A DNA stretch of 64,000 bases from an uncultured Lachnospiraceae bacterium (GCA_947089905.1 CAMUMG010000001.1:310001-374000); one strand, 5' to 3'. Positions 16,990 through 26,480 are shown, counted from the stretch's first letter. Notes: generated by a model from the sequence alone, not told the origin. Program-made: numbers and translations.

Positions 16990-18057
16990 TTGGAATCTAA
17001 AACATATCATGAACAAAAAGACATACAAAATACTAAAAAACTTCGCCAGCTTCGAAATTTTCTTCCGCAGTTTTTAGGGATGTATTTTCGTGGTATAGAA
17101 CATACTACTGCATCGAATACTAGACTTGCCTATGCGATTGATTTAAAGACTTTTTTTGAATTTATTTCTAAAACCAATCCTTTATATAAAGATATACCTA
17201 TTTCTGAGTATCCACTTCAACTACTCGATGAAGTCACAGCTCAGGATATTGAAGAATATATGGAATATCTAAAATTATATCAAAACGAAAATGGAAAAGA
17301 TATAACAAATGATGAACGTGCAATTAAACGTAAACTTGCTGCGTTACGTTCTATGTATCAGTACTATCAAAAAAATCAAATGGTAAAAGTGAATCCTTGT
17401 CTTTTGGTCAGTGTTCCAAAACTTAGAGATAAAGCAATTATTCGTTTAGATACCAATGAAATTTCAACTCTTCTCGATTCTGTAGAATCGGGGAATAAAT
17501 TGACAAAAAAACAGAAACAGATACATAAAAAAAATCAAAAGCGTGATTTAGCTCTTATGACTTTAATGTTAGGAACAGGGGTTCGTGTTTCAGAATGTGT
17601 AGGATTGGATTTACAAGATATCGATTTGGCAAATGATCGGATTAAAGTGATAAGAAAAGGAGGTTATGAATCTTTTGTATATTTTGGAGATGAAGTAAAA
17701 GAGGCACTACTACCCTACTTAGAACAGCGAAATTCTATTCAAGATATTGTTAAAGGACATGAAAATGCTTTGTTTTTATCGGATCGAAAACAGCGACTTA
17801 GTGTACGAAGTGTTGAGATTTTGGTAAAAAAATATGCACAGACTGTTACTACTCTTAAAAAAATCACCCCCCATAAACTACGGAGTACATATGGTACTGC
17901 ATTATATCGTCAGACAAATGATATCTATTTAGTGGCAGATGTTCTTGGACATAAAGATGTTAATACAACAAAAAAACATTATGCAGCTATGGACGAAGAA
18001 CATAAACGTCAGGCAAGAAATAAGGTTATTTTAAGGGGAAAGGAAAATGAAACGTAA
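16990..18057 (+). CDS. Tyrosine recombinase, XerC/XerD type
   Basis: 355 residues. The N-terminal SAM-like domain (to about 135) contains TTASNTRLAYAIDLKTFFEF. The catalytic domain shows Arg in GTGVRVSECVGLDL, HKLRSTYGTALY (H-x-x-R), LGHKDVNTTKKHY with the nucleophile Tyr. Start TTG 16990 lies 8 bases after AAGGGGG; TTG 16987 is equally in frame. No phage genes, att repeats or excisionase are adjacent, so a chromosomal Xer-like protein is more likely than a mobile-element integrase. Confidence 0.88.
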   Translation: MESKTYHEQKDIQNTKKLRQLRNFLPQFLGMYFRGIEHTTASNTRLAYAIDLKTFFEFISKTNPLYKDIPISEYPLQLLDEVTAQDIEEYMEYLKLYQNENGKDITNDERAIKRKLAALRSMYQYYQKNQMVKVNPCLLVSVPKLRDKAIIRLDTNEISTLLDSVESGNKLTKKQKQIHKKNQKRDLALMTLMLGTGVRVSECVGLDLQDIDLANDRIKVIRKGGYESFVYFGDEVKEALLPYLEQRNSIQDIVKGHENALFLSDRKQRLSVRSVEILVKKYAQTVTTLKKITPHKLRSTYGTALYRQTNDIYLVADVLGHKDVNTTKKHYAAMDEEHKRQARNKVILRGKENET

Positions 18058-18835
18058 ACGGTCAAATAATATACCTATGAACTGGAAGTTAAGTAATGAA
18101 GATTATACCTTTTTAGGTGAAATCAACCGTAATTCCAAAAATAGAAAGAAAAAACAGTCAAATCAGATTATCTTTGGATATATTTTGGGATATATTCTTA
18201 TGATAATAATAGCAATATTTTTGCTGCTTTTTTTCCTTCCAGATAATATAAAGACTATTTTTTGTTTTTTAATAATAGGAAATTTTTTTATAATATGGAG
18301 TTTTTTAATCTATTTTTTAATACGGCTTCCTGATTTTGAAAAATTCGATTCTAAAATCGCCCGCTGCCATTTTTTTCTTTTGCTATTGACTACAATAGTT
18401 AATCTATCTATATCAAAAAGAAATACAATATTAGATTCTACTCTTGGTATATTAATTATTATTTTTTTGATTCTCTGTCTGCTTTTTTTTCTTAGAATTA
18501 TAAAAGAAATCAAATATCATAAAGTTTGGTTAACACAGTTTTTTTTTATTCCATTCTTAACATTTGCACTTTATAGTTGTATTCTTGCCATAAATATTAC
18601 CTTCGATCGTTCAGAATCAACTATTTCTGAGGCAGTTGTTTTTTCAAAAGACTATACCAGTTCCTATAAATCATCGAGCAGTTATTATGTATATGTATTT
18701 GAAGAAAACCAAGATACATATAAGAAATACCGTGTACCATCGACACTTTATAAGAGATTAAATTCAAACGACCGTGTTTTTGTTCTTCGGCATAATGGAC
18801 TTTTTCATATTAAATGGGCTGAAATAAAAAAATAA
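18047..18835 (+). CDS. Membrane protein of unknown function
   Basis: 262 residues overlapping the recombinase gene by 11 bases, so translationally coupled. A basic cytoplasmic N-terminus (about 40 residues) is followed by about five hydrophobic segments (near 41-63, 68-88, 103-118, 128-150, 158-183) and a soluble C-terminal portion of about 75 residues rich in Ser/Tyr. I do not recognise a family. Base composition is even more AT-rich than neighbours, expected for membrane segments. Confidence 0.7.
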   Translation: MKRKRSNNIPMNWKLSNEDYTFLGEINRNSKNRKKKQSNQIIFGYILGYILMIIIAIFLLLFFLPDNIKTIFCFLIIGNFFIIWSFLIYFLIRLPDFEKFDSKIARCHFFLLLLTTIVNLSISKRNTILDSTLGILIIIFLILCLLFFLRIIKEIKYHKVWLTQFFFIPFLTFALYSCILAINITFDRSESTISEAVVFSKDYTSSYKSSSSYYVYVFEENQDTYKKYRVPSTLYKRLNSNDRVFVLRHNGLFHIKWAEIKK

Positions 18836-18875
18836 ACAAAGGGAGATATAAATAACCTCCCTTTGTTTATTTTTT
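18826..18875. terminator. Bidirectional terminator between convergent genes
   Basis: AATAAACAAAGGGAG (18831-18845) and CTCCCTTTGTTTATT (18857-18871) are perfectly complementary 15-base arms. An A-run before and a T-run after serve both the membrane protein (+) and the amidase (-). Confidence 0.92.
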
Positions 18876-18876
18876 A

Positions 18877-21594
18877 CTAATTAGAACGACTTGTAGGATA
18901 TGTTTCAAACAATTCTACAATAATATTATAAATAGTCTTTGCTGCTTTTTTCTGATAAGTTTCGTTGGTAAGTTTTTTAAAATCGTTTGTATTTGTCAAA
19001 AATCCAAGCTCAATTAAAACTGCTGGTACTTTAGTTTCACGAACGACAACAAAATTAGCTGTTAAAGGACCATTATTTTTTGTATTAAGTGCAGAAGATA
19101 ATCCATTTACAAAAATCCCTGCCATCTTTTTACTTGTCAAACCTCCTTCATTTATAGAAGGATTTAAAGTAGAATAATAAACTCCTGTTCCATTAGAAAG
19201 GCTAGAAGTACTGGAATTCATATGTAAACTAACAAATAGATCTGCATCTATTTCGGTAGAATAATCTGCTCTATCATATAGATCCACTAAAATATCGGAA
19301 GTTCTGGTAAAGTAGACTTTGATATCTGAGTTTTTAAAATACTCGGCTGTATATTGGTTTAAAATCTTAAAATTCAGATCTTTTTCATTTACACCATTTT
19401 TGACTGCTCCGGGATCACTTCCGCCATGCCCTGCGTCTAATACAACAATTTTGTTATAAAATTTACTTGGAGTATCCATAATTAAATGTACATACCCTTC
19501 ACCATACTCCAAAAAATATGCCTGTACTTTATCAGTTGTAATGGTAATAATAGTACTCCAATCATCAACTGATATATCAATAGAAGATACTATATCACAA
19601 GTATTACGAATTGGATGTTCTTCATAAAACGAAGAATGATCCCCTGGAAGAGTTAAAACAATCTGACGATTATAATATCGATCCTCATCTAAAATTTCCT
19701 GAACTGCTACTTCTTGTGGAATATCAATGGAGAGATATCGTTCACTACTTTCAAATTGAAAGATATCTGGAGTAATGTCAGGGGTAATATCAGGTATAAT
19801 GTCAGGTATGATAGGATTAGGTGTTGGTTGTAAATCTTTCGATAAGAGTAAGGTAAAGGTATTATTACTGGTTTCCGTAGTAAGAATTAGATCAGAGTCA
19901 TTTTTATTCACTACAAACTGACAATAATTTAATTGAGGAGAACTTAAAATAGCAGAACTAATCTCCTTCCCTTCCTCAAAATAATAATCTGTATTAGATA
20001 ATAAATTTACCATATAAGGAAATTCTATCATAATAATATTATCTAAATTGATTATTTCTGCATCAATAGGAAAATATCCTTCAAATGTAATATAAATATC
20101 TCCATTATCTAATCTTCCTGAACTAATCTTATTTAGTTCATTATTATAAATAGTAAGAATCAATGACAGATGATCGTCAGAAATTTTCAAGTCATAAGTC
20201 AAACGATCGGATGAAAGTTGAAACTTTACTTGTGCTGTAGAATCTTCTATATTTCCAGTAGAAATATAAGTCATTAATGTTCCATTTAGATTATAAAATC
20301 TAGTAGGTGATGAAATATTTGGAAACTGTAAAATTAATTCATTATTTTCATCAAATCCAAGATTTTCAACCTGATAGATAGGTCCTGTAAAACTAATATA
20401 ATAAGTTTCTTTTTCATAGTCAGAAGCAAGTTCATCCTTAAAAATTGTATTTAAGTAAGTAAACTCAGGATTTTCCCCTACTTTAATAGAATCTTGTGTA
20501 ATAGTTGGAACTTCCTTTAAAATAGATGGAGTCCATGAAAAAAATTCTTCTGCCAGACTGCTGCCGTTTGTTTCTAAAACTTCATCGGAATCTGTAATTT
20601 CACCAGATTCTTCGGGAATAAAAATCTCATCGGAATCTTGTGTATATTGTGTTGGAAGAATGATTGCCGTTTTGGTTGTACCATCCCATTCATACTCATA
20701 ACCAAATACACTTGCCACAAAATATGCAGGTAATAAAACAGCATATTCATCGGTATCTTTATAATATATCAATTCAGGTGCAACTCCACAGTCTGCAGTT
20801 TCTCCATTCACATATACAACTGTACTTCCTAATATCATTTCTAACGAAATATTACCTTTTGAAAGAATAATCGTTTCATCTTCTTCATTATAAAAATAGT
20901 CAAGTCCAACAATTTCTCCAAAAAATTCTTCCCCATGTACCATTGCAGTGTTTGAAAGGATAACATTTGGAGCAGTAAATGACTCAAATACAGTTCCATT
21001 ATAACTTGCTCTACAAAAAAGTCCTGAATAAGAGATATCCTTTCCACCATAATTTAATGTAATAGAACGTGTCATACTAGCAGTAGAAAGACCGCTTGTC
21101 CAAGAATATCGAATTCCCATACTTTCTGCTACAAATCTTGTTGGAACTAAATACTTTGTAATTCCATTTGCAGTATATTTTATTTTAGTAGGAGCAACTG
21201 TCATTGTTTGCGTTTTTCCATTTAATACTGCCTTTTTACTCCCTAATGTTAAAACAAGTTTATTTCCATGATATGTAATCGTAAGCTTTTCCCCATTTTT
21301 ACTTAAAGAACAATCCATCCCATAGGTATTTTGGAAAATATCCTCATATGGTCCAAGAGCAACCCCATCTACAATAATTCCCGGAGTTCCCGGTAAACTG
21401 ACAGCAACTCCATTACATACATACTTTACTTGTTTCCCAGTATAAGTACTTGTTTTTCCTGTAGTATAATTATATAATTTAATTCCAGAAGCTGCTGGTA
21501 CAAAAATACTTGGGAAAATTATAGTAAAGCAAAAACTAAACAAAAGTAAAAGCCCAATTGGTTTCATCAGATATGTACGAAATTTGTATCTCAT
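18877..21594 (-). CDS. Secreted N-acetylmuramoyl-L-alanine amidase with copper-amine-oxidase-like repeats
   Basis: Zinc amidase that cleaves the MurNAc-L-Ala bond. Start was set at 21594, behind GGGAGGG, giving 905 residues with a signal peptide (about 10-35); a longer in-frame ORF has no such site. Two Cu-amine-oxidase-N1-type stalk domains occupy about 50-190 and 200-335, then an AMIN-like beta region, then a short PDI(I/T) repeat linker, and the Amidase_3 domain. Catalytic residues are His723 (DAGHGG), Glu737, His791 and Glu862 (LIELGF). Large multidomain form; role in daughter-cell separation or wall turnover is inferred. Confidence 0.93.
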   Translation of the reverse strand: MRYKFRTYLMKPIGLLLLFSFCFTIIFPSIFVPAASGIKLYNYTTGKTSTYTGKQVKYVCNGVAVSLPGTPGIIVDGVALGPYEDIFQNTYGMDCSLSKNGEKLTITYHGNKLVLTLGSKKAVLNGKTQTMTVAPTKIKYTANGITKYLVPTRFVAESMGIRYSWTSGLSTASMTRSITLNYGGKDISYSGLFCRASYNGTVFESFTAPNVILSNTAMVHGEEFFGEIVGLDYFYNEEDETIILSKGNISLEMILGSTVVYVNGETADCGVAPELIYYKDTDEYAVLLPAYFVASVFGYEYEWDGTTKTAIILPTQYTQDSDEIFIPEESGEITDSDEVLETNGSSLAEEFFSWTPSILKEVPTITQDSIKVGENPEFTYLNTIFKDELASDYEKETYYISFTGPIYQVENLGFDENNELILQFPNISSPTRFYNLNGTLMTYISTGNIEDSTAQVKFQLSSDRLTYDLKISDDHLSLILTIYNNELNKISSGRLDNGDIYITFEGYFPIDAEIINLDNIIMIEFPYMVNLLSNTDYYFEEGKEISSAILSSPQLNYCQFVVNKNDSDLILTTETSNNTFTLLLSKDLQPTPNPIIPDIIPDITPDITPDIFQFESSERYLSIDIPQEVAVQEILDEDRYYNRQIVLTLPGDHSSFYEEHPIRNTCDIVSSIDISVDDWSTIITITTDKVQAYFLEYGEGYVHLIMDTPSKFYNKIVVLDAGHGGSDPGAVKNGVNEKDLNFKILNQYTAEYFKNSDIKVYFTRTSDILVDLYDRADYSTEIDADLFVSLHMNSSTSSLSNGTGVYYSTLNPSINEGGLTSKKMAGIFVNGLSSALNTKNNGPLTANFVVVRETKVPAVLIELGFLTNTNDFKKLTNETYQKKAAKTIYNIIVELFETYPTSRSN

Positions 21595-21736
21595 ATTCTT
21601 CCCTCCCGTGTAGTTAAAATAAGTCCGTTCTTGTAGGATAAGTCCAATCCTATCGGATAAAGATGGTACAAATGTGTCATAAATATGAAAAACCTTTGTC
21701 TTTTTGAAGAAGTAATGTGAAAAAGAGTACAAGGAA

Positions 21737-21765
21737 TTGACCATTTTTTAATGGTATGATAAAAT
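21737..21765 (+). promoter_or_regulatory. Promoter of the TtcA-like gene
   Basis: TTGACC (21737-21742), 17-base spacer, TAAAAT (21760-21765). GGAGG at 21782-21786 follows, then ATG 21792. It lies in the 197-base divergent region shared with the amidase gene. Confidence 0.75.
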
Positions 21766-21791
21766 CGGTTCAAAACATTTTGGAGGTAATT

Positions 21792-22505
21792 ATGAAATTA
21801 CAGCAGCTATTAAGTTATGTAAGAAAAGCGATAGATGATTATCAGATGATACAAGAAAATGATGTTATTGCAGTTGGAATATCTGGCGGAAAAGATAGTC
21901 TTACTTTATTATATGCACTTCATGGACTGCAAAAGTTTTATCCGAAAAAGTTTACTATACAAGCAATTACAGTAGATCTTGGATTTCCAAATTTTTATAC
22001 TGATAAAATTGCCGCTCTTTGCAGTCAAATGCAAATTCCATATACTATAGTTTCTACACAAATTTCAGAAATAATATTTCAAATTCGAGAAGAAAGTAAT
22101 CCCTGTTCTTTATGTGCAAAAATGAGAAAGGGAGCATTTAATGAAAAAGCCAAAGAACTTGGATGTAATAAATCAGCATATGCCCATCATAGAGATGATG
22201 TGATAGAGACTTCTCTATTATCTTTATTATATGAAGGAAGATATAATTGTTTCTCTCCTGTCACCTATCTAGATCGTATGGATATTACCTTAATCCGACC
22301 TATGATTTATGTAGAAGAATGTGATATTATTGGATTTCAGTCTAAATATAGTCTTCCTGTAATTAGGAAACTTTGTCCAGTAGATGGATATACCAGAAGG
22401 GAATATATTAAAAATTTAATTCGAACTTTAAATAAAGAAAATGGAGGAGTAAAAGAACGTCTCTTTCATGCAGTTACTCAATTACCAAATTGGATAATCC
22501 AATAA
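21792..22505 (+). CDS. TtcA-like PP-loop tRNA-thiolation protein
   Basis: 237 residues. The ATP pyrophosphatase PP-loop SGGKDS is at 31-36. A CxxC pair in NPCSLCAKMRKG and a third cysteine in KLCPVDG match the iron-sulfur ligands of TtcA, which makes 2-thiocytidine in tRNA. Start ATG 21792 was chosen for its GGAGG site. Several TtcA-related subfamilies exist, so the exact target is not certain. Confidence 0.85.
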   Translation: MKLQQLLSYVRKAIDDYQMIQENDVIAVGISGGKDSLTLLYALHGLQKFYPKKFTIQAITVDLGFPNFYTDKIAALCSQMQIPYTIVSTQISEIIFQIREESNPCSLCAKMRKGAFNEKAKELGCNKSAYAHHRDDVIETSLLSLLYEGRYNCFSPVTYLDRMDITLIRPMIYVEECDIIGFQSKYSLPVIRKLCPVDGYTRREYIKNLIRTLNKENGGVKERLFHAVTQLPNWIIQ

Positions 22506-22519
22506 AAAAAAGTATTTTT

Positions 22520-22560
22520 CGAACATAGATTTTGATTTTTTAAATAATGTATGTTATAAT
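22520..22560 (+). promoter_or_regulatory. lexA promoter with a possible SOS half-site
   Basis: TTGATT (22532-22537), 17-base spacer, TATAAT (22555-22560). CGAAC at 22520-22524, just upstream of the -35 element, matches half of the Gram-positive SOS box (CGAACNNNNGTTCG), but the second half is not recognisable. The promoter is well supported; autoregulation through this half-site is speculative. Confidence 0.7.
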
Positions 22561-22585
22561 TAAAAAAACGATCGGAGGTAAGATA

Positions 22586-23203
22586 ATGGCATACGGAAAA
22601 ATTAGTGTAAAACAAAAGGAAATTTTAGATTACATGAAAAATCAGATTCTCAATAGGGGTTTTCCACCATCTGTAAGAGAAATTTGTGAAGCAGTACATT
22701 TAAAATCTACTTCTTCGGTTCATTCTCATTTAGAAACACTTGAAAAAAATGGATATATTCGTAGAGATCCTTCTAAACCAAGAGCGATTGAGATTGTAGA
22801 TGATAACTTTAACATAATACGTAGAGAGATTGTCAATGTTCCAGTTATTGGAACAGTAACTGCTGGACAACCAATTTTAGCAGTAGAAAATATTGATGGA
22901 TATTTTCCAATTCCTGTAGAATTTATGCCAAACGAACAAACCTTTATGTTAAAAGTTCGTGGGGAAAGTATGATTAAAGCAGGAATTTGTGATGGAGATC
23001 GCATCCTTGTTCAACAACAATCCCATGCTGAAAATGGAGATTTTGTAGTAGCTATGTTAGACGATTCTGTTACAGTAAAAACATTTTATAAAGAGGAAGA
23101 TCATTATCGTTTACAACCAGAAAATGATTTTATGAATCCAATTATTGTAGAAAAGGTAGAAATTCTTGGAAAGGTTATCGGCTTATTCCGTATGTTTGCT
23201 TAA
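22586..23203 (+). CDS. lexA: LexA, SOS repressor
   Basis: 205 residues, normal for the family, with start ATG 22586 behind GGAGG. The N-terminal winged-helix domain includes FPPSVREICEAVHLKSTSSV. Autocleavage site is Ala93-Gly94, and the Ser-Lys dyad is Ser128 (GESM) and Lys165 (TVKTF). It represses DNA-damage genes and self-cleaves with RecA. Confidence 0.97.
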   Translation: MAYGKISVKQKEILDYMKNQILNRGFPPSVREICEAVHLKSTSSVHSHLETLEKNGYIRRDPSKPRAIEIVDDNFNIIRREIVNVPVIGTVTAGQPILAVENIDGYFPIPVEFMPNEQTFMLKVRGESMIKAGICDGDRILVQQQSHAENGDFVVAMLDDSVTVKTFYKEEDHYRLQPENDFMNPIIVEKVEILGKVIGLFRMFA

Positions 23204-23215
23204 TAGTTTATTTTT

Positions 23216-23270
23216 GGAGCTATTGTATTAAGAAAATTTCTGTATATTTATTTCTTAGTACAACAGCTCC
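23216..23270. terminator. Hairpin between convergent lexA and rsfS
   Basis: The 20-base arms 23216-23235 and 23251-23270 (GGAGCT...AAGAAA and its complement) pair with two non-Watson-Crick positions around a 15-base loop. No clean T-run follows on either side, but the site lies exactly between convergent genes. It shares the 12-mer CTGTTGTACTAA with the hairpin at 36568. Confidence 0.7.
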
Positions 23271-23278
23271 TACTCTAT

Positions 23279-23632
23279 TTAAAATAATGCTGTATCTACT
23301 TCTTTTCCATCTCTCCAAATTCTTTCTAAATCGTAAAATAGACGATCTTCTTTTGAAAAAATATGGATTACTACATCACCATAATCCATTAAAACCCAGC
23401 CGCAGGATTTCACTCCTTCCACTCGTTTGGTTTCATATCCAGACCTTGCAAGCTCTTCTTGAACAGAATCTACCATTGCATCTACTTGAGCTGGACTATT
23501 TCCATGAGCAATTATAAAGTAATCTGCAATAACAGAAATTGTTCCAATTTCAATAATTTTAATATCTTCTGCTTTTTTTTCATTTAAAGCATGATATGCT
23601 ATTTTTACAATTTCTTTCGCCTGATTTTCCAT
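23279..23632 (-). CDS. rsfS: Ribosomal silencing factor RsfS
   Basis: 117 residues; binds L14 on the 50S subunit and blocks subunit joining when nutrients are scarce. The signature stretches are ADYFIIAHGNSPAQVDAM and GWVLMDYGDVVIHIF. It follows yqeK and nadD in the usual order of this conserved cluster. Confidence 0.95.
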   Translation of the reverse strand: MENQAKEIVKIAYHALNEKKAEDIKIIEIGTISVIADYFIIAHGNSPAQVDAMVDSVQEELARSGYETKRVEGVKSCGWVLMDYGDVVIHIFSKEDRLFYDLERIWRDGKEVDTALF

Positions 23633-23652
23633 ATCATTCTCCTTTCTATTCT

Positions 23653-24252
23653 TTACGAATTAACTAAATTTTTATAAAATTGTAATGTGGCTACGGTAGT
23701 TTGATCAATTTCTCCCTTTTTGCTTTGTAAATACTCTATTGTATTTTTTAATACTAGATAAGTTGTCTGATTTATATCTCGAAATACCATAGAACGTAGT
23801 ACAGAAAGTGGTGGAGAAGTTTCTTGTGTTCGAAATAATTCCAAATAATCAGCTAAAAAAATAATCTTTTCTAACATAGTCATATCGGGCTTTCCAGTTG
23901 TATGATAGGTAATAGCGGATAAAATTTGAGGATCTTGGATTCGATATTTGTGTTTTGCATAATATGCACCTAATTTTCCATGTAATAAAAATGGACTCTT
24001 TTTTTCTGTTTGACTAATAGGAAGTTGATATTTCTCACATTCTTTTAATATCTCCTTATCAGAAAGATACTTTGCACAGTCATGTAAAATCCCCGCAATC
24101 AAGGCGGCTTTTTCATCTACATGCTCATAACACATTGCAATAGAAGCTGCTAAATATGCTACACTCAACGAGTGCTCATAACGTTTTGGAGAAAGCAACT
24201 TTTCTAATGACTTCTTTAACTGAATAACCTGCTCTTCAAATAAGATATCCAT
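23653..24252 (-). CDS. YqeK-family HD hydrolase (Ap4A hydrolase type)
   Basis: 199 residues. The HD motif appears in AGILHDCAKYLS, with the upstream metal histidine in RYEHSLSVAYLA and further residues in HGKLGAYYA and TYHTTGKPDM. The family includes symmetrical diadenosine tetraphosphate hydrolases. It sits between nadD and rsfS, as in Bacillus. Confidence 0.92.
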   Translation of the reverse strand: MDILFEEQVIQLKKSLEKLLSPKRYEHSLSVAYLAASIAMCYEHVDEKAALIAGILHDCAKYLSDKEILKECEKYQLPISQTEKKSPFLLHGKLGAYYAKHKYRIQDPQILSAITYHTTGKPDMTMLEKIIFLADYLELFRTQETSPPLSVLRSMVFRDINQTTYLVLKNTIEYLQSKKGEIDQTTVATLQFYKNLVNS

Positions 24253-24264
24253 TTCTTTTCACTC

Positions 24265-24867
24265 CTATTTTTGATATAGCTTGTGTTCCCTAATATAAAA
24301 AAGTACAGCTTCTGGAAGAAGATATCGAATAGAATGTCCGAGAGAAACTCGTTTTCTTAACATACTAGAAGAAATATCGAGATAAGGAGTATTTAAAAGA
24401 GTAATCTTTGCTCCATATTTTTTTCTTAACTCTTGTGCTCTTTTCTCTAATGCTAAAATTCCATCCTGTTGACGTACTGCTGCCGCTAAATGACATAATT
24501 TCATAACCTTTTCACATTCTTTCCATTGTTCTATTTGGAATAGGGAGTCTCCACCTAAAATAAAATAATAGTCTGCTTTGTTTTTCTGATGTAATTCTTC
24601 TAAAGTATCTATTGTATACGTAGGTCCTTTTCGTTCTAATTCCAAAGTAGAAACATAAAAGGAAGAGTTTCCTTTTATAGCAGCTTGAACCATAGCTAAT
24701 CTATCCGCATCAGGAGCAATTTCATTCTGCTCTTTATAAGCAGGATATCCTGAGGGCAAAAACATAATTTCATCTAAGGCACACTGTTGTAAAGCATTTT
24801 CAGCAAGAATAAGATGAGCAAAATGGATTGGGTTAAATGTTCCGCCCATTATTCCTATTTTTTTCAT
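24265..24867 (-). CDS. nadD: Nicotinate-nucleotide adenylyltransferase
   Basis: Makes deamido-NAD from nicotinate mononucleotide and ATP. Nucleotidyltransferase motifs GGTFNPIHFAHL at the N-terminus and ISSSMLRKRV near the C-terminus are present. ATG 24867 lies 10 bases after AGGAAAG and is preferred to the upstream GTG 24876; length 200 residues. Confidence 0.95.
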   Translation of the reverse strand: MKKIGIMGGTFNPIHFAHLILAENALQQCALDEIMFLPSGYPAYKEQNEIAPDADRLAMVQAAIKGNSSFYVSTLELERKGPTYTIDTLEELHQKNKADYYFILGGDSLFQIEQWKECEKVMKLCHLAAAVRQQDGILALEKRAQELRKKYGAKITLLNTPYLDISSSMLRKRVSLGHSIRYLLPEAVLFYIREHKLYQK

Positions 24868-24887
24868 TTTAGTCACACTTTCCTAAT

Positions 24888-25178
24888 TTATATTGGAAAT
24901 TCAATTCGTTTCTTTTCTTTTGACTGCCGATATAATATAACTTTTCTTCCTATTACTTGTACAATCTCTGCATGGGTTCGATCTGCAAGAATTTGTGCAA
25001 CCTCTTTTGGATCTTCTAAACAATTTTTTAAAATATTTATTTTAATTAATTCTCTTGCTTCTAAGGCTTCATCAATCCCAGAGGTAAATTCAGGAGTTAG
25101 ACCGGATTTACCAATCTGAAAAATAGAAGGTAGATTCATGGCAAGCCCTTTTAAATAGGCACGTTGTTTACTTGTCAT
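24888..25178 (-). CDS. YhbY-type CRM-domain RNA-binding protein
   Basis: 96 residues; binds pre-50S particles in related bacteria. The start MTSKQRAYLKGLAMNL and the GxxG-like IGKSGLT match the CRM fold. It is in the obg-yhbY-nadD order typical of Firmicutes. Confidence 0.93.
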   Translation of the reverse strand: MTSKQRAYLKGLAMNLPSIFQIGKSGLTPEFTSGIDEALEARELIKINILKNCLEDPKEVAQILADRTHAEIVQVIGRKVILYRQSKEKKRIEFPI

Positions 25179-25190
25179 AGGTTCTCCTCT

Positions 25191-26480
25191 TTATTTATAA
25201 TAATCAAATTCCAGACCATACATCCGAACAGTATCTCCATCACAAATTCCAAGAGCTTCAAGTTCTTCTAAGATTCCATTGGTCTTTAAGAAATTCTGAA
25301 AGAATTCAAAACCTTTTTCTGAATCGATATTCGTATAACCTAACATTCTTTCAATTCTAGGTCCTTCTACAACATAGACTTTTTCTTTTTGGTTATAGGA
25401 AACAGAGTAAGGTTCCTGTAAAACAGTATTCTGTTCTACATATTCTGGCTCAAAAACAATAGGAGCAGTATTGATTGTTTTTAGTAAATCGTTTACTGCA
25501 TATAATAACTCTTTTACTCCTGCTCCACTTACTGCAGAAATTGGAAAGACAGGATAATTTTCTTTTGAAAATGCCTCTCTAATTCGTTCAATCACTTGAT
25601 CTCCCTCATCTTCATAGAAAATATCCATTTTATTTGCAGCAATAATTTGGGGTTTTTTTAATAGATCACAATTATAAGAAGCTAACTCCAAATTTATTTT
25701 TTTAATATCTTCAATAGGATCTCTTCCCTCACTGGATGCAGCATCTACTAAATGGATGAGAACTTTTGTCCGTTCAATGTGTCTTAAAAATTCATGTCCA
25801 AGTCCAACACCTTCGCTTGCTCCTTCAATTAATCCTGGAATATCTGCAATCACAAATCCATCTGCACCTTCTAAATCTACAACTCCAAGATTTGGATTTA
25901 ACGTAGTAAAAGGATAATTTGCAATCTTTGGCTTTGCGTTTGTTACACTAGATAATAACGTAGATTTTCCTACATTCGGAAATCCAATTAATCCAACATC
26001 TGCAATTACTTTTAATTCTAAGATTACTGTAAGCTCTTTTGCTGCCTGTCCAGGTTGAGCATATTTTGGAATCTGCATAGTTGCAGTCGCATAGTGTTGA
26101 TTTCCCTTTCCTCCTCTGCCTCCCTTTAATACAGTAACTCTACGGTTTTCATGAGAAAGATCTGCGATTACTTTTCCACTTTCCGCTTCTAAAATAACAG
26201 TTCCTTCTGGAACTTGAAGAACTAAATCTGCTCCATCTTTGCCAGAACATCGCTTTGTTCCACCATCTTCTCCATTGCTGGCACAATACTTTTTATGAAA
26301 TCTAAAATCTGCTAAAGTATTTAATCCTTCATTTACCTCAAAGATAATATCTCCGCCACGCCCTCCATCTCCGCCATCTGGTCCTCCGGCTGGTACATAC
26401 ATTTCTCTTCGAAAACTAACATGTCCATCTCCGCCCTTACCAGAACGTATATATATGGTTGCTCGATCGGCAAATGCCAT
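25191..26480 (-). CDS. obgE: Obg GTPase (ribosome assembly, stringent response)
   Basis: 429 residues: glycine-rich Obg domain (about 1-158, with GGDGHVSFRRE and GGDGGRGGD), G domain with GFPNVGKST (G1), DIPGLIEGA (G3) and NKMD (G4), and a C-terminal OCT domain as in the longer Firmicutes form. It follows rpmA after a hairpin. Confidence 0.96.
   Translation of the reverse strand: MAFADRATIYIRSGKGGDGHVSFRREMYVPAGGPDGGDGGRGGDIIFEVNEGLNTLADFRFHKKYCASNGEDGGTKRCSGKDGADLVLQVPEGTVILEAESGKVIADLSHENRRVTVLKGGRGGKGNQHYATATMQIPKYAQPGQAAKELTVILELKVIADVGLIGFPNVGKSTLLSSVTNAKPKIANYPFTTLNPNLGVVDLEGADGFVIADIPGLIEGASEGVGLGHEFLRHIERTKVLIHLVDAASSEGRDPIEDIKKINLELASYNCDLLKKPQIIAANKMDIFYEDEGDQVIERIREAFSKENYPVFPISAVSGAGVKELLYAVNDLLKTINTAPIVFEPEYVEQNTVLQEPYSVSYNQKEKVYVVEGPRIERMLGYTNIDSEKGFEFFQNFLKTNGILEELEALGICDGDTVRMYGLEFDYYK

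Noticed and set aside
16990-18057. Integrase of a prophage or genomic island
   Set aside because: No phage, excisionase, tRNA or attachment repeats nearby; flanks are core genes, so a resident Xer-like protein is more likely.
19755-19815. Tandem 12-base repeats on the minus strand
   Set aside because: They encode the PDI(I/T) linker of the amidase in frame; a low-complexity protein linker, not a separate element.
21595-21744. Longer N-terminus for the amidase
   Set aside because: It would precede the signal peptide by 50 residues and run through the divergent promoter region; the GGGAGGG site supports the start at 21594.
22517-22535. Full SOS box before lexA
   Set aside because: Only the left half CGAAC is present; the right half does not match GTTCG, so recorded as a weak half-site only.
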